From: Pelagihabitans sp965238025
GTDB lineage: Bacteria; Bacteroidota; Bacteroidia; Flavobacteriales; Flavobacteriaceae
Direction of reading: 5' to 3'
Length of the DNA: 64,000 bases
Assembly (NCBI GenBank): GCA_965238025.1
Contig: OZ250162.1
Coordinates: forward strand, 1,798,001-1,862,000
Shown here: positions 33,508-41,528 of the stretch, one piece after another
How the letters are laid out: each line of letters begins with the position of its first letter
Position numbering within the stretch: position 1 is the first letter of the stretch
Made by a program: the position numbers and the translations under genes
The notes under the pieces: generated by a model
Seen by the model: the letters and a program-made list of their open reading frames with translations, nothing else
What the model was told of the DNA's origin: nothing
Databases searched by the model: none

Positions 33508-34038
33508 ATGGCATCTAAAGTTATACAGGCATATTACAATGATGACGATGTGTTGATGCACGCCGTTAAAAAGGTAAAAGCTGCCAAGCATCATATCGAA
33601 GAAGTTTATTGTCCATTCCCCGTTCATGGGTTGGATAAGGCGATGGGGCTTGCTCCTACTAGAATTGCCATTACATCTTTCATTTATGGCTTGATAGGGT
33701 TGGGTGTTGCGATTGCCATGATGAATTATATCATGATCGAAGATTGGCCTCAGGATATCGGAGGAAAACCAAGCTTTAGTTACTTGGAGAATATGCCGGC
33801 TTTCGTGCCTATTATGTTCGAAATGACGGTATTCTTCGCAGCACACTTGATGGTGATTACCTTCTATCTGAGAAGTAGGTTATGGCCTTTTAAAGAGGCT
33901 GAAAACCCAGATGTGCGTACAACCGACGACCATTTTGTGATGGAAATAGAAGTACACGGAAACGAGCGGGAGCTAAAAGATCTATTGGCCGGTACTGGCG
34001 CGGTGGAAATCAATATATCAGAAAAAAACCTTCATTAA
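33508..34038 (+). CDS. actD: Alternative complex III subunit ActD (DUF3341)
   Basis: The 176-residue protein matches the DUF3341 family: YNDDDVLMHAVKKVKAAKHHIEEVYCPFPVHGLDKAMGLAPT at the N-terminus (an alpha-beta domain on the cytoplasmic side), then two hydrophobic helices at about 55-75 and 100-125, and a soluble tail with TDDHFVMEIEVHG. In the solved Flavobacterium johnsoniae complex ActD packs against the NrfD-like core. The gene has its conserved place between actC and actE, and actE starts three bases after its stop codon. Confidence 0.94.
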   Translation: MASKVIQAYYNDDDVLMHAVKKVKAAKHHIEEVYCPFPVHGLDKAMGLAPTRIAITSFIYGLIGLGVAIAMMNYIMIEDWPQDIGGKPSFSYLENMPAFVPIMFEMTVFFAAHLMVITFYLRSRLWPFKEAENPDVRTTDDHFVMEIEVHGNERELKDLLAGTGAVEINISEKNLH

Positions 34039-34040
34039 AT

Positions 34041-34601
34041 ATGAACAGTTTTACTAAAATAGGGTTGATAATGAGTTTGGTGGTCTTGGTGGCCGCTTGC
34101 GCAGATGATAGCAGGCCCAACTATCAATACATGCCAAATATGTACGAGCCTGTAGGTTATGAAACCTATGAGAAGGTAGACTTTTTGCCAAACCAACAAG
34201 AGGCAATGCTACCGGCAGAAAATACCATTTCCCGAGGATGGATGCCCTACGAGTACGAAAATAGTCCAGAAGGTAAGGAGTTGGCGCGATTGAGCACTAG
34301 TCCACTGGATTCGCTAAAAAGTGAAGAGAACCTTGCGGCAGGTAAAGAACTATACTCGATTTATTGCGCGATTTGTCATGGCGATAAAGGTGATGGTCAA
34401 GGCTGGTTGGTGAAACAGGAAAAGATTTTGGGTATTCCTAGTTATGCTGATGCCGCTAGGAATATTACTACTGGGAGTACGTATTATGTACAACAGTACG
34501 GATTGAATGCAATGGGATCCTATGCCGCTCAAATGAACAATCATGAAATGTGGCAGGTTTCGGAGTATGTAATGAAATTGAAAGAAGACTTATCAAAATA
34601 A
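34041..34601 (+). CDS. actE: Alternative complex III subunit ActE, monoheme cytochrome c lipoprotein
   Basis: The 186-residue protein has a lipoprotein signal (hydrophobic residues 7-19, VAAC with Cys20), a linker, and a single-heme cytochrome c domain with CAICH in the stretch YCAICHGDKGDGQGW; the Met in the later YGLNAMGSYA segment is the likely second heme ligand. It would sit on the periplasmic face and is a candidate to hand electrons to the oxidase CuA centre. It follows actD by two bases, so translation is likely coupled, and precedes actF by 13 bases. Confidence 0.94.
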   Translation: MNSFTKIGLIMSLVVLVAACADDSRPNYQYMPNMYEPVGYETYEKVDFLPNQQEAMLPAENTISRGWMPYEYENSPEGKELARLSTSPLDSLKSEENLAAGKELYSIYCAICHGDKGDGQGWLVKQEKILGIPSYADAARNITTGSTYYVQQYGLNAMGSYAAQMNNHEMWQVSEYVMKLKEDLSK

Positions 34602-34614
34602 TACATAGAATAAT

Positions 34615-35958
34615 ATGTACACGATTTCAAATAGACTAAAAATGGCCTCCATTATATTGATGGTGGTTGGTGCCTTGGGTATTGGCTACGGTTTCCTTTC
34701 GATGCCGGGTTCTATTGAGGAAGCCAAGGCAATGGTTGCTGCCCATGATGATGGTCATGGTGGTGGTCATGGTGCTGATACTAACGAACATATAGCCGTT
34801 ATTGATGAGGGTGATGGTTCTCACAAGGACGAAGTTGTTGAAGCTCACGATGCAGCACATGATGAACATGTCTTCCATCAATTACAGAATAAGCCCTGGT
34901 CGGCGCTTTATGTAGCCGCCTTCTTTTTCTTTATGATTTCGCTTGGGGTCTTGGCTTTTTATGCCGTACAACGTGCCTCACAAGCGGGATGGTCCCCCTT
35001 ATTGTTTAGGGTAATGGAAGGGATTACCGCCTATATCGTACCCGGAGGTATAATCGTATTTGTCATTTTGGTATTGTCCGTAATGCATATGAACCATCTG
35101 TTCGTTTGGATGGACCCAGAGGTAGTGGCTCACGACAAATTGCTACAGGGAAAAGCGGGTTATTTGAACCCTACATTCTTTTTGATTCGTGCTGCTATTT
35201 TCCTTGGCGGATGGATTTTATATCGTGAATATTCCAGAAAATTGTCCATACAACAAGATGAGGCATCCGATGATTCTAATTTCAAATTGAACTTTAGGAT
35301 TTCAGCCGCCTTTTTGGTGTTCTATTTAATCTCGGAATCTATAATGTCATGGGATTGGATCATGAGTGTAGATCCGCACTGGTTTAGTACATTATTTGGG
35401 TGGTATATTTTTGCCAGTATGTTCGTTTCGGGTATTACGGTTATTGCCATGGTAACGATATACTTAAAATCGAAAGGACATTTAGAACAGGTCAATGATA
35501 GTCATATTCATGATTTGGCCAAGTTTATGTTTGGTATCAGTATTTTTTGGACCTATCTGTGGTTCTCTCAGTTTATGCTTATTTGGTACTCGAACATTCC
35601 TGAAGAGGTTACCTATTACGTAACCCGGATCGCGGATTACAAATTGCCATTTTTTGGCATGGTGGCCATGAATTTCTTATTCCCCGTATTATTATTGATG
35701 AATAGTGATTACAAACGAATCAACTGGTTTGTTATCATGACGGGAATCGTAATACTGGCAGGCCATTATATGGATATTTTTAACGCCATTATGCCTTCAA
35801 CGGTTGGTGATCAGTGGTATATTGGAATTCCTGAAATAGGAGCTGTTCTGTTCTTTGCCGGTTTGTTCATTTTCTGGGTATTCCGGGCGTTGTCAACACA
35901 GCCGTTGCAACCGAAACGGAATCCGTTTATTGAAGAGAGTAAACATTTTCATTACTAA
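34615..35958 (+). CDS. actF: Alternative complex III subunit ActF, NrfD-like, with histidine-rich insert
   Basis: ActF (447 residues) is the second NrfD-like membrane subunit, with about ten hydrophobic helices. Conserved segments include LISESIMSWDWIMSVDPHWFSTLFGWY and FSQFMLIWYSNIPEE. Between the first helix (about 10-30) and the second (about 93-118) lies a stretch with nine histidines in about 50 residues (HDDGHGGGHG, then HDAAHDEHVFH), which may bind metal. The gene follows actE by 13 bases and precedes coxB by 31 bases, placing the complex and the oxidase in one transcript. Confidence 0.94.
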   Translation: MYTISNRLKMASIILMVVGALGIGYGFLSMPGSIEEAKAMVAAHDDGHGGGHGADTNEHIAVIDEGDGSHKDEVVEAHDAAHDEHVFHQLQNKPWSALYVAAFFFFMISLGVLAFYAVQRASQAGWSPLLFRVMEGITAYIVPGGIIVFVILVLSVMHMNHLFVWMDPEVVAHDKLLQGKAGYLNPTFFLIRAAIFLGGWILYREYSRKLSIQQDEASDDSNFKLNFRISAAFLVFYLISESIMSWDWIMSVDPHWFSTLFGWYIFASMFVSGITVIAMVTIYLKSKGHLEQVNDSHIHDLAKFMFGISIFWTYLWFSQFMLIWYSNIPEEVTYYVTRIADYKLPFFGMVAMNFLFPVLLLMNSDYKRINWFVIMTGIVILAGHYMDIFNAIMPSTVGDQWYIGIPEIGAVLFFAGLFIFWVFRALSTQPLQPKRNPFIEESKHFHY

Positions 35959-35989
35959 TAAGTTTTAACGTATAACTGTACAACATACG

Positions 35990-37048
35990 ATGACTACATT
36001 ATTGATATTTATTGTTCTGGTTCTAGTGGCGATTGCCATATGGCAAATGACCAAGATTTTTGAACTGTCACAACTTCAAACAGAGACCAGTCAAATTGCA
36101 AACGATACGGATAACAAAAACAATGGTTATTTGATGTTCGCCTTCGGGGTGTTCACCTATTTGATTACTATTTTTTGTTTTTGGAAGTATACCAAATTCC
36201 TTCTTCCTGAGGCCTCATCGGCACATGGCGAAGAATACGACTACCTGATGTTGGTGTCGTTCATAATCATTTTCATAGTCCAGTTTATCACCCAGGCATT
36301 ATTGCACTACTTTGCTTATAAGTACCGAGGAAGAGAAGGTCGAAAGGCCCTATTTTTTGCCGATAACGACCGCTTGGAGTTTATATGGACAATAATTCCG
36401 GTAATCGTTTTGGCCGGTTTGATCCTATGGGGATTATACACCTGGACGAACATTATGGATGTGAATGATAAGGATGATCCGCTAATTGTTGAACTATATG
36501 CGCAACAGTTTAACTGGACCGCTAGATACGGAGGAGTGGATAATGTTTTGGGAGGAGCCAATGTAAGGATGATTGATATTGACAACGCCAATATTCTTGG
36601 TTTGGACGCAAGTGATACCTATGCCATTGATGATGTGGTGGTAAAGGAATTGCACCTTCCCGTGGGTAGAAAGGTAAACTTCTTTTTTCGTTCGCAAGAC
36701 GTATTGCATTCGGCCTATTTTCCGCACTTTAGGGCACAGATGAACTGTGTGCCGGGAATGATTACAGAATTTTCCTTTACACCCATTAAAACCACTGCTG
36801 AGATGCGTCAAGACCCTGATGTCATTGATAAGGTAAAACGTACGAATAGGATTAGAGCAGAAAAGGCAGCCAAAGGGGAGCCTAACTCCGACCCATGGGA
36901 GTTCGATTATGTTTTGATTTGTAATAAGATTTGCGGAAAATCACATTATAACATGCAAATGAAGATAATCGTTGAGACGCAAGAGGAATATGCCGCTTGG
37001 ATGAAGTCGCAGCAAACGTTCGGCCAAACCATGGCTAGCGCGCAATAG
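35990..37048 (+). CDS. coxB: Cytochrome c oxidase subunit II with CuA site
   Basis: Subunit II receives electrons at its CuA centre and passes them to heme a. The 352-residue protein has two or three hydrophobic segments in residues 1-165, then the periplasmic cupredoxin domain. The CuA ligands are present: His in QDVLHSAYFPHFRAQMNCVPG, and the pair of cysteines, His and Met in CNKICGKSHYNM. There is no CXXCH heme motif after the cupredoxin domain, so it is a plain subunit II, not a caa3-type fusion. Two insertions (around MIDIDNANILGLDASDTY and VKRTNRIRAEKAAKGEPNSDP) lengthen the domain compared with common forms. coxA follows 45 bases later. Confidence 0.96.
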   Translation: MTTLLIFIVLVLVAIAIWQMTKIFELSQLQTETSQIANDTDNKNNGYLMFAFGVFTYLITIFCFWKYTKFLLPEASSAHGEEYDYLMLVSFIIIFIVQFITQALLHYFAYKYRGREGRKALFFADNDRLEFIWTIIPVIVLAGLILWGLYTWTNIMDVNDKDDPLIVELYAQQFNWTARYGGVDNVLGGANVRMIDIDNANILGLDASDTYAIDDVVVKELHLPVGRKVNFFFRSQDVLHSAYFPHFRAQMNCVPGMITEFSFTPIKTTAEMRQDPDVIDKVKRTNRIRAEKAAKGEPNSDPWEFDYVLICNKICGKSHYNMQMKIIVETQEEYAAWMKSQQTFGQTMASAQ

Positions 37049-37093
37049 TAGGTAATCAATATAGAAGATTAATAAAAATAAAGAATTTCGATT

Positions 37094-38923
37094 ATGTCAG
37101 CAACAGCACATGCACACGTAGATGATCACGCACATGATGATCACGGACATCATCACAAAGAAACCTTTGTAACCAAATACATTTTTAGCCAGGATCATAA
37201 GATGATCGCCAAACAATACCTAATTACAGGTGTTTTGTTAATGGGCTTTATTGGTATTGCGATGTCGCTTATGTTCAGGATGCAGCTGGCATGGCCAGGT
37301 GAAGCGTTTGCTATATTTGAGATGATACTTGGAAAATGGGCGCCCGATGGCGTGATGGACGCTGATATGTATTTGGCCCTGGTCACAATGCATGGCACCA
37401 TTATGGTATTTTTTGTGTTGACTGCGGGACTTTCAGGTACATTCAGTAACCTCTTGATTCCATTACAAATCGGGGCACGTGATATGGCTTCGGGATTTTT
37501 AAATATGGTGTCGTTTTGGCTGTTTTTTTTATCGGCTGTGATCATGGTGATTTCCCTCTTTGTGGAGGCCGGCCCTGCCTCGTCAGGTTGGACGGTCTAC
37601 CCCCCACTTAGTGCACTGCCCCAGGCTCAGGCAGGTTCGGGAATGGGAATGACACTTTGGTTGGTCTCTATGGCGATATTTATTGCTTCCTCATTATTAG
37701 GGTCGTTAAATTATATTGTCACTGTTCTTAACTTGAGAACCAAGGGAATGTCAATGACCAGATTACCTTTGACCATTTGGGCATTTTTTGTTACCGCTGT
37801 TATCGGTGTAATTTCGTTCCCGGTACTATTGTCCGCTGCATTGTTGTTGATTATGGATAGGAGTTTTGGAACATCGTTCTTCTTATCCGATATCTTTATT
37901 CAAGGTGAGGTATTGCATTACCAAGGTGGGTCGCCTGTATTATATGAGCACCTGTTTTGGTTCTTGGGACACCCAGAGGTATATATCGTTATTTTACCAG
38001 CAATGGGTATCGTTTCAGAGGTAATGGCCGTAAACTCCCGTAAACCTATTTTTGGGTACCGGGCTATGATTGCTTCCATTATTGCCATTGCATTTTTATC
38101 CACCATCGTTTGGGGTCACCATATGTTTATTTCGGGTATGAACCCGTTTTTGGGATCCGTATTTACGTTTACGACCTTATTGATTGCAATTCCTTCAGCG
38201 GTTAAATCCTTTAACTGGATTACCACCTTATGGAAAGGCAACTTACAAATGAATCCGGGCATGTTATTTTCCATCGGTATGGTATCTACCTTTCTTACGG
38301 GAGGACTTACAGGTATCATTTTGGGCGATAGTACCTTGGATATTAATGTGCACGATACCTATTTTGTAGTGGCACACTTCCATTTGGTAATGGGTATTTC
38401 TGCCTTGTATGGATTATTTGCCGGGGTGTATCATTGGTTCCCGAAAATGTTCGAAGGTAAGATGATGAGCAAAAACCTGGGATACGTGCATTTTTGGATA
38501 ACCGCAGTAGGCTCCTATGGCATATTTTTCCCGATGCACTTTGTGGGTATGGCAGGAGTGCCAAGAAGGTACTATGAGAATACCGCTTTCCCTATGTTTG
38601 ACGAATTGACGGATATTCAGGTATTGATGACCGTTTTTGCCTTGATTACTGCGGCAGCACAGTTGGTTTTCGCCTTTAACTTTATCAGAAGTGTTTTTTA
38701 CGGAAAGAAAGGCCCAAAAAACCCATGGAAAGCCACTACGCTTGAATGGACTGCCGAGGTAAAACACATTCATGGAAACTGGGATGGCCCTATTCCCCAT
38801 GTACACAGATGGGCATACGATTATAGTAAGGTTGATGATAATGGGGAATATATCATTCCCGGGCAGGATTTTGTACCCCAAACCGTTCCACTTCAGGATG
38901 ATGAAGAAGAACTTCAACATTAG
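37094..38923 (+). CDS. coxA: Cytochrome c oxidase subunit I
   Basis: This is the catalytic heme-copper subunit that reduces oxygen to water. The 609-residue protein shows HGTIMVFFVLTAGLSG (low-spin heme ligand region), GHPEVYIVILPAMGIVSEV with the Glu and the cross-linked Tyr/His of an A-type oxidase, the CuB histidines in WGHHMFISGMNP, and HDTYFVVAHFHLVMG with the heme a3 and heme a histidines. The first 21 residues contain eight histidines (HAHVDDHAHDDHGHHH), an unusual, possibly metal-binding extension. Subunit III is not found downstream; a terminator follows. The operon order actABCDEF-coxBA supports a supercomplex with alternative complex III. Confidence 0.97.
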   Translation: MSATAHAHVDDHAHDDHGHHHKETFVTKYIFSQDHKMIAKQYLITGVLLMGFIGIAMSLMFRMQLAWPGEAFAIFEMILGKWAPDGVMDADMYLALVTMHGTIMVFFVLTAGLSGTFSNLLIPLQIGARDMASGFLNMVSFWLFFLSAVIMVISLFVEAGPASSGWTVYPPLSALPQAQAGSGMGMTLWLVSMAIFIASSLLGSLNYIVTVLNLRTKGMSMTRLPLTIWAFFVTAVIGVISFPVLLSAALLLIMDRSFGTSFFLSDIFIQGEVLHYQGGSPVLYEHLFWFLGHPEVYIVILPAMGIVSEVMAVNSRKPIFGYRAMIASIIAIAFLSTIVWGHHMFISGMNPFLGSVFTFTTLLIAIPSAVKSFNWITTLWKGNLQMNPGMLFSIGMVSTFLTGGLTGIILGDSTLDINVHDTYFVVAHFHLVMGISALYGLFAGVYHWFPKMFEGKMMSKNLGYVHFWITAVGSYGIFFPMHFVGMAGVPRRYYENTAFPMFDELTDIQVLMTVFALITAAAQLVFAFNFIRSVFYGKKGPKNPWKATTLEWTAEVKHIHGNWDGPIPHVHRWAYDYSKVDDNGEYIIPGQDFVPQTVPLQDDEEELQH

Positions 38924-38943
38924 ATAATATAGATATTTAGATA

Positions 38944-38976
38944 AAAAATGCTCAACTGAACAAGTTGGGCATTTTT
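38944..38976 (+). terminator. Intrinsic terminator of the act-cox operon
   Basis: A stem of 11-12 base pairs (AAAATGCTCAACT, 38945-38957, with AGTTGGGCATTTT, 38963-38975, one G-T pair) with a five-base loop is followed by T residues. It lies 20 bases beyond the coxA stop codon. Confidence 0.85.
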
Positions 38977-39041
38977 ATTGATAGTAGTTTCAAAACGATA
39001 TATTCATTTTTATATATCTTTAAAAAATTAGAATACATAAA

Positions 39042-39863
39042 ATGAAAAAAGTAGCTTTTTTAATTGCATTCGTTTGTTGCTTTCAGGCCTTTTCCCAACG
39101 CAAACCTAAAATTAAAGGAAATAAGAACGTTATTGAGGTTCAGGAAGACCTGCCTGCATTTAACGCCATAGAACTTAAGGACAACCTTAAAATACAGCTT
39201 GTAAAGGGTAGGCAAGAAGGCATATTCTTAACTGCGGATGATAATCTGGTAGATGTTTTAAAATTTGAAGTGGTCGATAGCATATTAGAGATAAGTTCTT
39301 TCTATAAGATTACGGCCAAGAAGAAACTTGAAATTATCATCAATTACAACGAACTCCAATCGATTGTAGTAAGAGAAGGAAGAGTCGAAACAAAAGACAA
39401 TATCGTTGCAGATGTATTCGATGCAAAATTATTCAATTCCGCAAAGTTGGAAGTGAACGTTAACGCCGCCATAGTTAATTTAGAAATGGAAGGCAATAGT
39501 TCAGGCGACCTTAATTTTCAAACAGACACCTTGAACGTTGTGTTAAAAGATCGGGTAGATGCTAGAATCTACTCTACGAGTGAATGGACAAAAGTGGATT
39601 TGACCAAGAGCGCAAGCGTTCGGATGGAAGGTACCGCTTTTGCGCTTAGTGCCAATCTTTCGGATAATTCCAATTTAAGGGCTACAAAACTAGAGGCGGA
39701 AGGAGTTGAGGTCGTGGCCCATGGTTCTCCAAGTGCTAGGGTATTTGCCCGAACAGAATTCGAATTGACTTCTAGTGGTTCCTCGAAAACCTTTTTAAGC
39801 GGAAATCCTAAAATAGACATTATAGAGTTTCTGGATACCTCGGAGCTTCATAAGGAGAAATAA
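39042..39863 (+). CDS. DUF2807 (GIN domain) secreted protein
   Basis: The 273-residue protein has a signal peptide (MKKVAFLIAFVCCFQAFSQ) and then a repeating beta-strand region like the DUF2807 putative auto-transporter adhesin head domain: NVIEVQEDLPAFNAIELKDNLKIQL at the start, followed by short repeats of the form 'a.l.l...s.l..' including VNLEMEGNSSGDLNFQ and LSANLSDNSNLRATKLE, which suggest a right-handed beta-helix. There is no membrane anchor or lipobox, so it is periplasmic or secreted. Function is unknown. It is convergent with the 5'-nucleotidase-family gene, 37 bases away, and no clear terminator separates them. Confidence 0.8.
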   Translation: MKKVAFLIAFVCCFQAFSQRKPKIKGNKNVIEVQEDLPAFNAIELKDNLKIQLVKGRQEGIFLTADDNLVDVLKFEVVDSILEISSFYKITAKKKLEIIINYNELQSIVVREGRVETKDNIVADVFDAKLFNSAKLEVNVNAAIVNLEMEGNSSGDLNFQTDTLNVVLKDRVDARIYSTSEWTKVDLTKSASVRMEGTAFALSANLSDNSNLRATKLEAEGVEVVAHGSPSARVFARTEFELTSSGSSKTFLSGNPKIDIIEFLDTSELHKEK

Positions 39864-39900
39864 CTTTTTAGCGTGTGTAGGTACATACATTTAGAGAAGC

Positions 39901-41448
39901 CTATTTCTTTGAAACATCGAGCTGTCTTCCAAGTTTAGGAACAGTTAAATGCTTTTCACGTTTTATATACGCAATAAAGCCATCAATCATCCTGTTTTTA
40001 CTTTTCAAAAGTAATTTCCCTTTTTTCAACATTTCAAAACCATCTCCACCATTTGCCAAAAATGCACTGCTGGCAATCGTATAATTTTTAGACATATCAA
40101 GCGGGACATCATTTATTTTTACATCGATTAAACGATGCCCTTTAGGTTTTTTAGAATCGTACCTCGTCTTAACCCCCGATGACAACTGAACCACTCCATA
40201 TGTTAATCCGTAACTATATTCTAAAAGTTTCAACAAACTTTGACCGGTAATTTCTACTACATGAAATTTACCCTGAAAGGGATAGATGTTAATCATTTCC
40301 TCAACCGTAATGTCCCCTGCATTTAAATCTGCCCGAATGCTTCCTGCATTTACAATTCCTATATCGGCTTTGGATTCTTCTTGTAACATATCGGCCATCA
40401 GATTCCCTAAAGTAGACTCTCTATAATACTTTCTGAAACTGGATTTGTTTGTGCTTCCCAAAATTTCCGTGAGTGAAGGATGTTCGGTACGAACCTTCGT
40501 AACTAGCCTATTTACTTTTTCATCCGGTTCAAGAACAGTTGCATCTACAGGAATCAACTTCCCTTCATTGACCGTTACTTTTCTTTTGTCCACAGTTAAA
40601 TTCAAATAGCCTAAATACTTGCTTTGACCAAAGGTCAAACAAATAAGGGTTCCTGTTTCGGGGTGCCTGACCGGTTTCCAAAGACCATTATCGGAATGCC
40701 CTCCGATAATAACATCAACCCCTTTTATTTTCCCTGCCATTTCATAATCTTCATCGAACCCACGTTGTACCTCTGGATCGGCTTCCTTATCGGTTTGCAT
40801 AGGAGAACTTAAATTTTGATGCGTTAGCAATACCACTAAATCAACTTCTTCGCGAATGTCATTTACAATATTTTGTACAATGGGATATGGGTCCCTCGCT
40901 TCAAGCCCTATTCTGTGGGCAGGATTCGTAGTATTCTTAAAGGCCTCAAGTCCCATAACTCCTATCAATCCAATTCTAACCCCTTTCTTTTCAATAATGG
41001 CATAGGATTGACAGAGATTTATATCGGTATCTTGATAAAAAATATTGGCGTTGAGTACTGGAAAACGAGCTCTCTGTTTAACATACAATAGTGTATCCCA
41101 GTCGTATTCAAATTCATGATTACCTAGGGCGATGGCATCATACCCCATACTGCTATAGACATCAAAAGGCAATTTACCGTCTGTGACCGCTGAAAGAGCC
41201 CCCGTGAATATATCTCCCGCGTCAAACAAAAAAGTAACCTCCTCGGTTTTTCTAAGCTGTTTTATCAGGCTCGATAGATAAGGTATTCCCCCTATTAACT
41301 CAATGTCGTTATTCCAAAACGCTTCTACGGGTTCATATACACTTTCAATATCGTTTGTATATAGAAGTGTAACTTTTTTCTGTGCTATACTGGATATGGT
41401 GAAAAACACCAAATGGCATACGAGTAATAGTAGCTTTTTTCTCATCAT
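39901..41448 (-). CDS. 5'-nucleotidase/UDP-sugar hydrolase family, secreted
   Basis: The 515-residue protein has a signal peptide (about 1-22) and two domains. The N-terminal metallophosphoesterase domain carries LLYTNDIESVY (Asp, with the usual His of DxH replaced by Glu), DAGDIFTG, GNHEFEYDWD, LTHQN and GGHSDNG. The C-terminal substrate-binding domain includes NAGSIRADLNAGDITVEEMINIYPF and SSAFLANGGDGF. Such enzymes dephosphorylate nucleotides in the periplasm for salvage. The change DxH to DxE in the first metal motif is notable and could alter the metal site. It probably acts alone; the acyl-CoA oxidase-like gene ends 80 bases upstream. Confidence 0.9.
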   Translation of the reverse strand: MMRKKLLLLVCHLVFFTISSIAQKKVTLLYTNDIESVYEPVEAFWNNDIELIGGIPYLSSLIKQLRKTEEVTFLFDAGDIFTGALSAVTDGKLPFDVYSSMGYDAIALGNHEFEYDWDTLLYVKQRARFPVLNANIFYQDTDINLCQSYAIIEKKGVRIGLIGVMGLEAFKNTTNPAHRIGLEARDPYPIVQNIVNDIREEVDLVVLLTHQNLSSPMQTDKEADPEVQRGFDEDYEMAGKIKGVDVIIGGHSDNGLWKPVRHPETGTLICLTFGQSKYLGYLNLTVDKRKVTVNEGKLIPVDATVLEPDEKVNRLVTKVRTEHPSLTEILGSTNKSSFRKYYRESTLGNLMADMLQEESKADIGIVNAGSIRADLNAGDITVEEMINIYPFQGKFHVVEITGQSLLKLLEYSYGLTYGVVQLSSGVKTRYDSKKPKGHRLIDVKINDVPLDMSKNYTIASSAFLANGGDGFEMLKKGKLLLKSKNRMIDGFIAYIKREKHLTVPKLGRQLDVSKK

Positions 41449-41528
41449 GAATTCTTTAGGAGCCGTCTTTTTACAAACGGTTATATTAATTCAATAGGTG
41501 CTTTTAAACGGACTTATAAAATAAAATT

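Noticed and set aside
35990..37048. Possible caa3-type oxidase (subunit II with its own heme c)
   Set aside because: There is no CXXCH motif in the protein; it ends shortly after the CuA site.
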